Positions 16,903-25,284 of a DNA stretch of 64,000 bases are shown here, one piece after another (position 1 is the stretch's first letter; every line of letters starts with the position of its first letter). The notes beneath the pieces were generated by a model. It saw only the letters and a program-made list of their open reading frames with translations. It searched no databases and was not told where the DNA came from. The stretch covers positions 1-64,000 of the forward strand of contig JAUHVR010000006.1 in NCBI GenBank assembly GCA_030424865.1, given 5' to 3'. Origin of the DNA: Alphaproteobacteria bacterium. Lineage in GTDB: Bacteria > Pseudomonadota > Alphaproteobacteria > Rhodobacterales > Rhodobacteraceae. The position numbers and the translations under genes were made by a program.

Positions 16903-18395
16903 TCGCCGCCCTGATGGTGGCCGGGCTGGTTTTCGGCCCGGTGACCGCGGTGATCTGGCGGGCAGGGGATCTGCCCGCCCTGCGCGCGGCTGACTGGCAG
17001 GCGCTGCGCTTCTCGGTCTGGCAGGCGACCCTGTCGGCCTTTTTCAGCGTCTTCTTCGCGATCCCCGTGGCCCGTGCGCTGGCGCGGCGCAGCTTTCCGG
17101 GCCGGGGTCTGCTGGTCGCGCTTTTGGGCGCGCCCTTCATCCTGCCGGTGATCGTGGCCATCCTTGGCTTGCTCGCCGTCTTTGGCCAATCCGGCCTGCT
17201 GAACTCGGCGCTGGGCGCACTGGGCCTGCCGGAACTGACGATCTATGGACTGCACGGCGTCGTCATCGCCCACGTCTTCTTCAACCTGCCGCTCGCCACG
17301 CGCCTGATCCTGCAAGGCTGGCTGGCCATCCCCTCGGAACGGTTTCGCCTGGCCGCCGCGCTGGGCCTGACTCCCGCCGGCATCTTCCGCACGCTCGAGG
17401 CGCCGATGCTGATCCGCATCGCCCCGGGCGCCTTTGCAGTGATCTTTGTCATCTGCCTCAGCAGCTTTGCCGTCGCCCTGACCCTGGGCGGAGGCCCCCG
17501 GGCCACGACAGTGGAACTGGCCATCTATCAGGCGGTGCGCTTCGACTTCGACCTTGGCCGCGCGGCGCTGTTGGCCGTGCTGCAACTGGCGCTCGCGCTG
17601 ACGGCGGGTCTGATCGCCCTGCGCCTGTCCACCGGATCGGGCTTCGGCGCGGGCCTTGATCGCACGGTACACCGCATGGACGCGGCCAGCCCCTGGCACC
17701 GCGTCATCGACACCGCCTGCCTGATCGCCGTGGCGCTGTTCCTGCTGCTGCCCCTCAGCATGGTCGCCCTGCGCGGCCTGCCGGGGATGATGTCGCTCGG
17801 ACCCGAGGTCTGGCGCGCCGCCAGCCATTCGGTGTTCGTCGCCCTCGGCTCGACCGCGCTCTGCCTCATCTGGGCGCTGCCGCTCACAACCCGCTGGGGC
17901 GAATGGCTGGGCCTGGCGGGCATTGCGCTCAGCCCCTTGGTGTTGGGCACCGGGCTTTTCCTGATCGTCCGCCCCTTCGCCAACCCATTCGACCTGGCGC
18001 TCTATGTGACAACCACGGTCAACGCGCTGGCCAGCCTGCCCTTCGCCCTGCGCATCCTGCGGCCCCAGGCCGACGAGATCCGCGCCACCCAATCCCGCCT
18101 CGCGGCAACGCTGGGCCTGACGGGCTGGGCCTGGCTGCGCTGGGTCTTCCTGCCCCGCCTGCGCCGCCCGCTGGGCTTTGCCGCCGGCCTGACAGCGGCG
18201 CTCTCCATGGGTGACCTGGGCGTCATCGCGCTTTTCGCCGACCCCGATCGCACCACCCTGCCGATGCAGATCTACTACCTGATGCGGTCGTATCAGATGG
18301 AGGCCGCCGCCGGCGCGGCGCTCCTGCTCTTGATCCTCAGCCTCGGTGCGTTCTGGATCTTCGACAAAGGAGGCCGCGTGCATGCTGCAACTTGA
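16878..18395 (+). CDS. thiP: Thiamine ABC transporter, permease
   Basis: The 505-residue protein has about twelve hydrophobic spans, a fused double permease as usual for ThiP. Each half has an EAA-type loop: AAALGLTPAGIFRTLEAPML in the first and AATLGLTGWAWLRWVFLPRL in the second. These contact the ThiQ ATPase. It moves thiamine compounds through the inner membrane. The start overlaps the end of thiB, and the stop overlaps the start of thiQ by 14 bp, so translation of the three genes is coupled. Confidence 0.95.
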   Translation: MAARALAIIAALMVAGLVFGPVTAVIWRAGDLPALRAADWQALRFSVWQATLSAFFSVFFAIPVARALARRSFPGRGLLVALLGAPFILPVIVAILGLLAVFGQSGLLNSALGALGLPELTIYGLHGVVIAHVFFNLPLATRLILQGWLAIPSERFRLAAALGLTPAGIFRTLEAPMLIRIAPGAFAVIFVICLSSFAVALTLGGGPRATTVELAIYQAVRFDFDLGRAALLAVLQLALALTAGLIALRLSTGSGFGAGLDRTVHRMDAASPWHRVIDTACLIAVALFLLLPLSMVALRGLPGMMSLGPEVWRAASHSVFVALGSTALCLIWALPLTTRWGEWLGLAGIALSPLVLGTGLFLIVRPFANPFDLALYVTTTVNALASLPFALRILRPQADEIRATQSRLAATLGLTGWAWLRWVFLPRLRRPLGFAAGLTAALSMGDLGVIALFADPDRTTLPMQIYYLMRSYQMEAAAGAALLLLILSLGAFWIFDKGGRVHAAT

Positions 18396-19080
18396 TCAGA
18401 TCACGGCCACGGCCGGAGACTTCACCCTGACCGCGGACCTGACACTGCCTGAAACCGGGCGCATTGCGGTGATCGGCCCCTCAGGCGCGGGCAAGTCCAC
18501 GCTGCTGGATCTGCTGGCCGGGTTCCGCACGCCCGACACCGGGGCGTTGGCCTGGCAGGGCAAGACCTTTGGCTTTCTCCCCCCGGCGCAACGTCCCTTT
18601 TCGGTGCTCTTTCAGGACAACAACCTGTTTCCCCACCTGACGCTTGAACGGAACCTGGCGCTGGCCCTGCGACCCACCGGGGGCGCGCCGACACAGGCCG
18701 AGCGCAGCGCAATCTCGCAGGCACTGGACCAGGTCGGCCTTGCCGGGTTTGAAACCCGTACCCCCGGTGCCCTGTCCGGCGGCCAGCAAAGCCGCGCCGC
18801 CCTGGCGCGGGTCCTCTTGCAAAAACGCCCCATCCTGCTGCTGGACGAACCCTTTGCCGCGCTGGGCCCGGCACTGAAATCCGAGATGCTGGCGCTGGTC
18901 GAGCAACTCGCCACGGACCTGCGCGCCCTTGTGATCCTCGTGACCCACGACCCACAGGACGCACGTCGCTTTGCGACCCAGACCATCCTTGTGAACAACG
19001 GGCAGGTTTCGCCGCCGCAAGACACCGAGACGCTCTTTGCCAACCCGCCCGAGGCGCTGCGCGCCTATCTGGGCACCTGA
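18382..19080 (+). CDS. thiQ: Thiamine ABC transporter, ATP-binding protein
   Basis: The 232-residue ABC ATPase has Walker A GPSGAGKST (32-40), the signature LSGGQQSRAALARVL and Walker B ILLLDEPFAAL, with a final H-loop (VILVTHDPQDARR). It powers ThiBP-dependent uptake of thiamine. An AAAGGAGG box lies 9 bp before the ATG at 18382. Last gene of the riboswitch-controlled operon. Confidence 0.95.
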   Translation: MLQLDQITATAGDFTLTADLTLPETGRIAVIGPSGAGKSTLLDLLAGFRTPDTGALAWQGKTFGFLPPAQRPFSVLFQDNNLFPHLTLERNLALALRPTGGAPTQAERSAISQALDQVGLAGFETRTPGALSGGQQSRAALARVLLQKRPILLLDEPFAALGPALKSEMLALVEQLATDLRALVILVTHDPQDARRFATQTILVNNGQVSPPQDTETLFANPPEALRAYLGT

Positions 19081-19086
19081 CCTGCG

Positions 19087-19150
19087 TTTCTTCTTGCTTC
19101 AAATATCCTGAGGGTGAATGCGGCTTGCCGCAGAGGGGGCAAAGCCCCCT
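19087..19150 (+). repeat. Extragenic 22-bp core element plus G/C hairpin, copy C
   Basis: The core (19087-19108) reads TTTCTTCTTGC, three variable bases, then AAATATCC. It is followed by a hairpin AGGGGGC-AAA-GCCCCCT (19134-19150). Three more cores with the same 11+3+8 layout occur in the window. This copy sits between the convergent thiQ and petC genes. Confidence 0.75.
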
Positions 19151-19168
19151 GCACCAATCAAACAACGA

Positions 19169-19194
19169 AAAAGCCCCGCCAAGGCGGGGCTTTT
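19169..19194. terminator. Bidirectional terminator between thiQ and petC
   Basis: A perfect 12-bp stem AAAAGCCCCGCC/GGCGGGGCTTTT with an AA loop carries an A-run on one side and a T-run on the other. It can therefore end transcription from thiBPQ (plus) and petABC (minus). Confidence 0.9.
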
Positions 19195-19219
19195 GCAATT
19201 TGACAGAAACCAGCGCGGC

Positions 19220-20017
19220 TTAGGCCGACTTGGCTTTCTTCTTGTGCGGTGCCCAAAGGCGCTTGTTGGTTAGGTACAGCAGCACCGACAGCAGCGTCAG
19301 GAACATGACAGCGGTCAGGCCAGCCTGCTTGCGCGCCATCATCTTGGGCTCGGCCGTCCACATCAGGAAGGCCGCGATGTCCTCGGACATGTGGTGCAGG
19401 TCGTTCGAGTGGCCATCGGCGAACTCGACCAGACCGTCTTCCAGCGGCGGGCCCATCGAAATCCAGCCGCCCGGGAAGGCGGTGTTTTCGTAAAGCGTGG
19501 TGCCGGCCTCTTCCTTTTCCTTGCCGGTGTAACCCGACAACAGCGAGGCGATGTACTCGGCACCGCCCATACCCTTGAACAGCTGGTTGATGCCAGTGCC
19601 ATAGGGGCCGTGGAAACCCGCGCGGGCCTTGGCCATCATGCTCAGGTCAGGAGCGCCAGCGCCGTTGTTTTCCGGGAAGTGGTCGACGGGACGCGCCGGG
19701 CGGAAATCGTCCAGTTCGGCGTCAAAGACCTCGAAGTTCTGGGCCGCGTAGGCGCGGACCTGATCTTCGGGAAGGTGCGGGCCACCTTCGTCGCTCAGCG
19801 TCCGCAGGGGCACGTACTTCAGACCGTGGCAGGCTGCGCAGACCTCGGTATAGATCTGAAGACCGCGCTGCAGCTGGTTCTGGTCGTATTTGCCGAACGG
19901 GCCTTCGAACGAAAAGGCAAAGTCCTCGACGTGGGCGTCGCTGGCACCAGCGGCATAGGCGCCAGTTGTGCCGACGGCCAGGGCCAGGGTGGCCGAGAGG
20001 GCAAGTTTCTTGAACAT
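19220..20017 (-). CDS. petC: Cytochrome c1 of the bc1 complex
   Basis: The 265-residue protein has a Sec signal (ending AYAAG), a CxxCH haem site in [17 protein letters not shown] and an axial-ligand methionine likely in the [10 protein letters not shown] region. A C-terminal membrane anchor follows ([20 protein letters not shown]) with a basic cytoplasmic tail. It carries electrons from the Rieske protein to soluble or membrane cytochrome c. Length fits the Rhodobacter type. It is the last gene of petABC, 18 bp after petB. Confidence 0.97.
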   Translation of the reverse strand: MFKKLALSATLALAVGTTGAYAAGASDAHVEDFAFSFEGPFGKYDQNQLQRGLQIYTEVCAACHGLKYVPLRTLSDEGGPHLPEDQVRAYAAQNFEVFDAELDDFRPARPVDHFPENNGAGAPDLSMMAKARAGFHGPYGTGINQLFKGMGGAEYIASLLSGYTGKEKEEAGTTLYENTAFPGGWISMGPPLEDGLVEFADGHSNDLHHMSEDIAAFLMWTAEPKMMARKQAGLTAVMFLTLLSVLLYLTNKRLWAPHKKKAKSA

Positions 20018-20035
20018 GGGTTCAGGTCCTTTATC

Positions 20036-21361
20036 TTACTCGGCCGGCGTCGCGTCGGACTTGCCGTAATGGGCGTTGAAGTCTTCTTCGATGGTCTCGA
20101 CCGGGGTCTCTGGCTTCTCGATCACACCCAGCAGCGGCAGGATGACCAGGAAGTAGGCGAACCAATAGGCCGATGCGATCAGCGAGAAGCTTGCATAGGG
20201 CTCCTCCGCGGGCATGGCGCCCAGCCACATCAGGACGATGAAGTCGATGATCAGCAGGCGGAACCACCACTTGAACATCGGACGATACCGGCCCGAACGC
20301 ACGCTCGAGGTGTCCAGCCAGGGTGCCAGAGCCATGACGGCGATCGCGCCGAACATCGCCAGAACCCCAAAGAACTTGGCGTCGATGATGCCGCCGGTCA
20401 CGAAGCTTGCGATCTGAACAATCCAGACGTCAGCCGTAAAGGCACGCAGGATGGCGTAGAAGGGCAGGAAGTACCATTCCGGCACGATGTGCGCAGGCGT
20501 CGCCAGCGGGTTGGCTTCGATGTAGTTGTCGGGGTGACCCAGGTAGTTGGGCATGAAGCCGACGATGGCAAAGAAGACCAGCAGGACAATGGCCAGGGCA
20601 AAGACGTCCTTGATCACGAAGTAGGGCCAGAAGGGCAGGGTGTCCTTCTCGGCGTCTTCCTTCGAGGTGCGCCGCACCTCGACACCGGCGGGGTTGTTGT
20701 TGCCCGTGGTGTGGAAGGCCCAGATGTGCACGATGACCAGCGCTGCGATCACGAAGGGCAGCAGGTAGTGCAGCGAGAAGAAGCGGTTCAGCGTGGCGTT
20801 GTCCACGGCCGGTCCGCCCAGCAGCCAGGTCTGGATCGCTTCGCCCACAAAGGGGATCGCGCCAAACAGGCCGGTGATCACGGTTGCACCCCAGAACGAC
20901 ATCTGACCCCAGGGCAGAACGTAGCCCATGAAGGCGGTGCCCATCATCATCAGGTAGATCAGCATGCCGATGATCCACGTGATTTCACGCGGGGCCTTGT
21001 ACGAGCCATAGAACAGGCCGCGGAACATGTGGATGTAGACCGCAACAAAGAACAGCGAGGCGCCGTTCATGTGCAGATACCGCAGCATATGGCCGCCGTT
21101 GACGTTGCGCATGATGTGCTCGACGCTGGCAAAGGCCATGTCGACATGCGGGGTGTAATGCATCACCAGGACGATGCCGGTGGCGATTTGCAGCGCCAGG
21201 CAGAAGGCCAGGACGATGCCCCAGATCCACCACCAGTTCAGGTTCTTCGGCGTGGGGATCATCAGGGTGTCATAAACCAGGCTCACAACCGGCAGGCGGG
21301 AGTGAAGCCATTTTTCGAAGCCCGTCTTGGGTTCGTAGTGATCGTGCGGAATACCGGACAT
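20036..21361 (-). CDS. petB: Cytochrome b of the bc1 complex
   Basis: The 441-residue integral membrane protein has the classic cytochrome b sequence. It shows [19 protein letters not shown], the haem-ligand segment [21 protein letters not shown], the Qo-site PEWY motif ([17 protein letters not shown]) and eight spans. It oxidises ubiquinol at Qo and reduces quinone at Qi. A C-terminal extension of about 25 residues ([18 protein letters not shown]) is common in Rhodobacteraceae. Middle gene of petABC. Confidence 0.97.
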   Translation of the reverse strand: MSGIPHDHYEPKTGFEKWLHSRLPVVSLVYDTLMIPTPKNLNWWWIWGIVLAFCLALQIATGIVLVMHYTPHVDMAFASVEHIMRNVNGGHMLRYLHMNGASLFFVAVYIHMFRGLFYGSYKAPREITWIIGMLIYLMMMGTAFMGYVLPWGQMSFWGATVITGLFGAIPFVGEAIQTWLLGGPAVDNATLNRFFSLHYLLPFVIAALVIVHIWAFHTTGNNNPAGVEVRRTSKEDAEKDTLPFWPYFVIKDVFALAIVLLVFFAIVGFMPNYLGHPDNYIEANPLATPAHIVPEWYFLPFYAILRAFTADVWIVQIASFVTGGIIDAKFFGVLAMFGAIAVMALAPWLDTSSVRSGRYRPMFKWWFRLLIIDFIVLMWLGAMPAEEPYASFSLIASAYWFAYFLVILPLLGVIEKPETPVETIEEDFNAHYGKSDATPAE

Positions 21362-21373
21362 GTTCGCGTTTCC

Positions 21374-21937
21374 TTATCCCAGCAGAATGGTGTTTGCGTC
21401 GACGAAGGCCGCGGGCGGAACCGGAAGGTTCGTCGGTGCGGGGCCTTTGCGGATGCGGCCGGCGGTGTCGTAGTGCGACCCGTGGCAGGGGCAGAACCAG
21501 CCGTGGTATTCACCAGCGCCGTCGCCCAGCGGGACGCAGCCAAGGTGGGTGCAGACGCCCATCATCACCAGCCATTCGCCGTTTTCGTCCAGCGCGCGGT
21601 TTTCGTCAGCGCCGTCGGACCCTGCGGTGATGTTTTCGTTCCGCGCGTCATTGTCGATCAGCGCGTTCAGGTCGACAGCCCGCGCCTCGTCGATTTCTTC
21701 CTGGGTGCGGCGGCGGATGAAGACCGGCTTGCCCAGCCATTTGACCGTCAGCTGCGTGCCCGGCTCGATGCCCGAGATATCGACGCGAATCGAGCTCAGC
21801 GCCAGAACGTCTGCCGAGGGGTTCATTTGGTTGACCAAAGGCCAGACAGCCGCAGCTGTGGCAACGGTACCCGCGCCGGCGGTGGCGTAGTAGATAAAAT
21901 CTCTGCGGGTGCCTTCGTGATCGTCTGCGTGTGACAC
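21374..21937 (-). CDS. petA: Rieske iron-sulfur protein of the bc1 complex
   Basis: The 187-residue protein has an N-terminal twin-arginine sequence [14 protein letters not shown] with an uncleaved membrane anchor. The two [2Fe-2S] boxes CTHLGC and CPCHGSHYD follow. The start is a GTG at 21935-21937. The ATG/TTG-extended frame would place 20 extra residues before the Tat motif, unlike the family. It passes electrons from quinol to cytochrome c1. First gene of petABC, 12 bp before petB. TGGAGC upstream is a modest ribosome-binding site. Confidence 0.96.
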   Translation of the reverse strand: MSHADDHEGTRRDFIYYATAGAGTVATAAAVWPLVNQMNPSADVLALSSIRVDISGIEPGTQLTVKWLGKPVFIRRRTQEEIDEARAVDLNALIDNDARNENITAGSDGADENRALDENGEWLVMMGVCTHLGCVPLGDGAGEYHGWFCPCHGSHYDTAGRIRKGPAPTNLPVPPAAFVDANTILLG

Positions 21938-22157
21938 GAGGTTAGCTCCATTTCCTGGCCGCAAAAACGGCCGCAATTGGGTCTTAGCCCCGGGCAAGAC
22001 CCGTGGCAGTTCCGTCGCGCTGTTTAACGGCCCCTTTAATAGGCGTCTAGCCGCTTGGTGGCCCTAGCCAGCATTAGCGCGGAAGTGTCGCGGGTTGAGC
22101 CATGTCGGAATGCTCTATATGCAGGAGTCAAGGAAGCGCCGTGCAAAGGGATGCGAC

Positions 22158-22817
22158 ATGCGCACACTGATTCTTGGAACGATTGCCGCGATTCTCGGCC
22201 TTGGCTCTGCCGCATCGGCAGAGAGCGAGCTGAGCTTTTATGCGGGCTGGCAGTCTCTTCCGCACAGTCGGATCACGGGTGACGTCGCCGGGGACCCGGT
22301 TGACAGCCTGATCGGGTGGGATGGCAAGTCATTTCAGGCGCCGCCCTACTATGGCGGTCGCTACACCTACTGGACTTCCGAGAAGTTCGGGTTCGGTCTC
22401 GAGGGCACGCATGCCAAGGCCTATGCTCCGGGTGCCGAGCTGCCCGCCGAGCTGACAAGCGCCGAATTCACCGATGGCCACAACATCATCACACTGAACG
22501 CGCACCGCCGCTGGTCCAACGTCTGGATGAACGGGCGGGTCACTCCTTATGTTCTGGGTGGTGTCGGCATCGCGGTGCCTCACGTGGACATCCAGCCCTC
22601 GTACGCGGGCGCGCCGCACACCTTCGGTTATCAGTTCACGGGGCCGGCGGTTCGCCTTGGGGCCGGTGCCAGCTGGGAGCTCAACGACCGTTGGGCGCTT
22701 TTCGGCGAGTATCAGTTCACCTGGTCGGATAACGAGGTCGACCTGGACGGTGGCGGGACCCTTCAGACCGAAATCAAGACCAATGCGCTGAATTTCGGTG
22801 TCAGCATGAAATTCTGA
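22158..22817 (+). CDS. Outer-membrane beta-barrel protein
   Basis: The 219-residue protein has a Sec signal (MRTLILGTIAAILGLGSAAS, then AE). The mature sequence is built of alternating amphipathic strands rich in Tyr/Trp and ends in FGVSMKF, the terminal-Phe signature of outer-membrane barrels. SELSFYAGWQSLPHSRI at the mature start and GFGLEGTHAKAYA in the middle resemble the family annotated as lipid A oxidase (LpxQ-like) in alphaproteobacteria. I hold that identification as tentative. Single gene closed by a strong terminator. Confidence 0.7.
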   Translation: MRTLILGTIAAILGLGSAASAESELSFYAGWQSLPHSRITGDVAGDPVDSLIGWDGKSFQAPPYYGGRYTYWTSEKFGFGLEGTHAKAYAPGAELPAELTSAEFTDGHNIITLNAHRRWSNVWMNGRVTPYVLGGVGIAVPHVDIQPSYAGAPHTFGYQFTGPAVRLGAGASWELNDRWALFGEYQFTWSDNEVDLDGGGTLQTEIKTNALNFGVSMKF

Positions 22818-22841
22818 CCTACGACAGATGCGGATCAGGAC

Positions 22842-22872
22842 AACGGGCTCTGGATCAGAGCCCGTTTTTTTG
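22842..22872 (+). terminator. Rho-independent terminator
   Basis: A perfect 10-bp stem ACGGGCTCTG with GAT loop is followed by seven T, 25 bp after the stop of the outer-membrane protein gene. It also lies just beyond the end of the convergent GST gene. Confidence 0.9.
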
Positions 22873-22879
22873 TGCCCGT

Positions 22880-23485
22880 TTATTGGGTGGGCTGTGTCGC
22901 CTGCATCGACGGGCGTGTCTCGAATTCGGCATGCCACGCGGCCAGCGAATCGCGGCCCTTGCGCCAGTTCCGGTCCCCGTGCCGGAAGTCGATGTAGCCA
23001 AGCGCGCAGGCAACGGCGATCTGTCCGATGTCCCGCGGTCCGTTCAGATGGCTCATCCAGCGCCTCTCAAGCGCATCCAGACCGCGCGCCGCCTTGTCCC
23101 ACTGCTTGTCCATCCAAAGGTCCCAGCGATGTTCTTCGGGTCGCAACCTGCGCTCGTAGGACATTGCCAGGGCGGCTTCGGTGATGCCGTGGCCCAGGGC
23201 CTCTAGCGTCAGCACCTCCCAGATGCGGCTTTCGGGATAAAGTCCAGCATTGGCGCGGGCGTCCAGAAAGCGGCAGATCACCCGGCTGTCGAACATCGCG
23301 GGACCATTGGGCCGCACCAGCGCCGGGATCTTGCCCACAGGGTTCACCGCGATCAGATCGACATCCGAATTCAGCGCGGTGGTCGAGACCGGTGTGACCT
23401 CGACATCATCAAGCTGGCCGGTTTCGTGCAGAGTGACCAGAACCATGCGGACAAACGGAGAGGCGGAAGAGCTGAAAAGCTTCAT
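22880..23485 (-). CDS. Glutathione S-transferase family protein
   Basis: The 201-residue protein has a thioredoxin-like N-terminal domain (MKLFSSSASPFVRMVLVTLHE, with S7-S8 as candidate active residues, then NPVGKIPAL with the cis-proline and FDSRVICRFLD). An all-helical C-terminal domain follows, closing with CALGYIDFRHGDRNW. Its substrate is unknown. The chosen ATG follows a GGATG run. Ten further in-frame codons upstream would not fit the family start. Confidence 0.88.
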   Translation of the reverse strand: MKLFSSSASPFVRMVLVTLHETGQLDDVEVTPVSTTALNSDVDLIAVNPVGKIPALVRPNGPAMFDSRVICRFLDARANAGLYPESRIWEVLTLEALGHGITEAALAMSYERRLRPEEHRWDLWMDKQWDKAARGLDALERRWMSHLNGPRDIGQIAVACALGYIDFRHGDRNWRKGRDSLAAWHAEFETRPSMQATQPTQ

Positions 23486-23582
23486 GGACACATCCTTTGA
23501 CTGAAGTGCCGCCAAGGTAGGCGAGTGCCCGGCGGATCAAAAGACCGGAAACGGGGTTTTCGGTCTTTTGTCGTATGCGGGG

Positions 23583-23972
23583 TCAGGCGGTGGAGCGGGA
23601 CATGTGTCGGGGACGGCTCAGCGATCTGGCCAGGTCAACGACGATTGTCAGAACGGCGATTTGGGCGGCGATCACGGCGGGCCAGATCAGTGGGAACTGC
23701 GGGTCCATGTATTTCTGTGGACCGAGGGACAGCAGGGCGAACAGCGCGGCCAGCGCACTCAGGCCGCGGCCAGCGCCTTGCGCCGGGTCCATGATCAGGG
23801 CGGCCACGGCAGTGGCGATGGCCACGCCGATGAAAGGCGCGATGCCGAACAGCACAATCGATTCGGGCGGGTGTGGGCGGACACCGGCGAACAAGGCGGC
23901 CAGCATCACGGTTTGCAGGATGATCAGCACCACCAGGGCAGCCGAGGTTGGGCGGGAAGCGGGTGAAATCAT
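23583..23972 (-). CDS. Small membrane protein divergent from a TetR regulator
   Basis: The 129-residue protein has four hydrophobic spans (about 10-29, 38-62, 71-86, 95-115) and a short basic tail (RSLSRPRHMSRSTA). An AGGAGA box precedes the ATG. The family is not one I can name. It is divergent from a TetR gene, and two TetR-type operators lie in the 95-bp spacer, so this is the likely target of repression. Confidence 0.65.
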   Translation of the reverse strand: MISPASRPTSAALVVLIILQTVMLAALFAGVRPHPPESIVLFGIAPFIGVAIATAVAALIMDPAQGAGRGLSALAALFALLSLGPQKYMDPQFPLIWPAVIAAQIAVLTIVVDLARSLSRPRHMSRSTA

Positions 23973-23994
23973 GGGGTCTCCTAGTTTCGATTTT

Positions 23995-24012
23995 CCGTAA
24001 CCAAGTGTACGG
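23995..24012. promoter_or_regulatory. TetR-type operator, copy 1
   Basis: The imperfect 18-bp palindrome CCGTAACCAAGTGTACGG (outer arms CCGTA/TACGG) differs from a second copy at 24023-24040 by one base. It lies in the divergent promoter region of a TetR gene. Confidence 0.75.
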
Positions 24013-24022
24013 TTGCAGTGAT

Positions 24023-24040
24023 CCGTAACCATGTGTACGG
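24023..24040. promoter_or_regulatory. TetR-type operator, copy 2
   Basis: CCGTAACCATGTGTACGG repeats the first site with a 28-bp centre-to-centre distance, close to 2.7 helical turns. Two near-identical palindromes between a TetR gene and a divergent gene are the usual picture of auto-regulation. Confidence 0.75.
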
Positions 24041-24067
24041 ATTCTGTCAACGCCAAAGGAGGCCCGC

Positions 24068-24661
24068 ATGAAAGACGACCGCAAAGCCGCCCGGCAGATC
24101 GAGATCGAGACCGCCGCTTATGCCTTGCTGGCCGAAAAGGGGTTTGCGGGCACAACGATGCTGAGCATTGCCCGGCGGGCGAGGTGCTCGAACGAGACAA
24201 TGTACAATTGGTACGGCGACAAGCTGGGCCTGATGCAAGCCATGGTCGCCCGCAACGCAGAGGTCGCGCGAAAGGTCCTGACCGAGGCGCAGCAAGACGC
24301 GCCACCGCTTGAGACGCTGCGCGTCTTTGGGGCGGTCCTTTTGGGGGTCCTGCAGGGTGAAAGGCCGGTTCTGTTGAACCGCGCCGCTGCGGCGGATGGG
24401 TCAGGCGAGCTGGGGCAGGCACTGGCTGCAGCCGGGCGCGAGTCGATTGCGCCCTTGTTGTCCGCGCTCTTTGCCCGTGCCTTTGACGAAGCCGCGCTGA
24501 CACGGCGCGAGGGGCTGGACCCGGTCGAGATCTATCTGGGCCTCTTGATCGGAGACCTGCAGATCCGACGCGTCATCGCCCGGGCGCCCATGCTGAGTGA
24601 CGCTGAGATGACGTCGCGCGCGCATCGAGCGGTTGATCTGATGGAAGAGCTGTTCAGTTAG
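24068..24661 (+). CDS. TetR/AcrR-family transcriptional regulator
   Basis: The 197-residue protein has the TetR N-terminal DNA-binding domain (about 10-57: AAYALLAEKGFAGTTMLSIARRARCSNETMYNWYGDK, read in parts) and a helical ligand-binding C-terminal domain. An AAAGGAGG box lies 7 bp upstream of the ATG. Twin operators in the spacer suggest that it represses itself and the divergent small membrane protein. Its 3' end overlaps the convergent PaiB-like gene by 8 bp. Confidence 0.92.
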   Translation: MKDDRKAARQIEIETAAYALLAEKGFAGTTMLSIARRARCSNETMYNWYGDKLGLMQAMVARNAEVARKVLTEAQQDAPPLETLRVFGAVLLGVLQGERPVLLNRAAAADGSGELGQALAAAGRESIAPLLSALFARAFDEAALTRREGLDPVEIYLGLLIGDLQIRRVIARAPMLSDAEMTSRAHRAVDLMEELFS

Positions 24662-25280
24662 TCGGGCCGCCCTGTCGCATCTGCCGGGCCAGCGTCTGCG
24701 TCTCGTGGCCAATGCCCGAGCTCTCCATCTGATCGGCAGCGGCCAGACGCACGTCATCGGGTTTGTTCTGGTTCAGTTTCCACGTCGCCTGAATGCCGCT
24801 GACGTCGAACCGGCAGGGCACGATCATTCGCAGCATGCGCGACATGGCCTCGGGGTCCATCTTGCCAGTGGTCCAGGGCGGCTTGGGCAGCAACCTTTCC
24901 TCGAAAAGCGCGCTTTGCCGGTTCAGCAGGTCCAGCAACTCGTCCTGCGGGCGCAGGGTCAGGGTGCCGGTCAGCTCGACCGAGATGTAGTTCCAGGTCG
25001 GCACCTGATCCGCGATCCCGTACCAGTCAGGCGAGACATAGCCATCGGGGCCCGAGACCACGAGCCGCGCCGCCAGAGGCTTTTTCAGCATCCGCGTGAT
25101 CGGGTTCGAGCGCACCAGGTGCAGCTCGGCAAAGGTGCCGCTTTCGTCCAGCAGGAACGGGATCGAGGCCACCAGCGGCGCGGGATCGGCGTTCACCGCC
25201 AGCACGCCAAAGCCGCGTGTGCGAGCAAAGGTCACATCCTGGTCGTGAGTTTCGGTCTGGAAAATCGGGTTCGGGTGCAT
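24654..25280 (-). CDS. FMN-binding negative transcriptional regulator (PaiB-like)
   Basis: The 208-residue protein matches the PaiB/FMN-binding split-barrel family. It shows MHPNPIFQTETHDQDVTFARTRGFG at the start (two parts), the HLVRSNPI segment, and PDWYGIADQVPTWNYISVEL with the conserved PTWNY motif. Family members bind FMN, and Bacillus PaiB affects sporulation and protease genes. Regulatory action here is unproven. Four bases separate its start from the xerC stop on the same strand. Confidence 0.9.
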   Translation of the reverse strand: MHPNPIFQTETHDQDVTFARTRGFGVLAVNADPAPLVASIPFLLDESGTFAELHLVRSNPITRMLKKPLAARLVVSGPDGYVSPDWYGIADQVPTWNYISVELTGTLTLRPQDELLDLLNRQSALFEERLLPKPPWTTGKMDPEAMSRMLRMIVPCRFDVSGIQATWKLNQNKPDDVRLAAADQMESSGIGHETQTLARQMRQGGPTN

Positions 25281-25284
25281 GGGC

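Noticed and set aside
16830-18383. 517-codon minus-strand open frame opposite thiP
   Set aside because: Antisense shadow of thiP, Gln/Arg/Gly-rich, no domain.
19391-21934. 847-codon open frame on the plus strand opposite petABC
   Set aside because: Very long but exactly antisense to petC, petB and petA, with shadow-frame composition (Gln/His/Asp/Val-rich) and no motifs.
22022-22041. TTAA repeated with an 8-bp spacer upstream of petA, similar to a CtrA box
   Set aside because: CtrA sites need TTAA-N7-TTAA, and the spacing here is one base too long.
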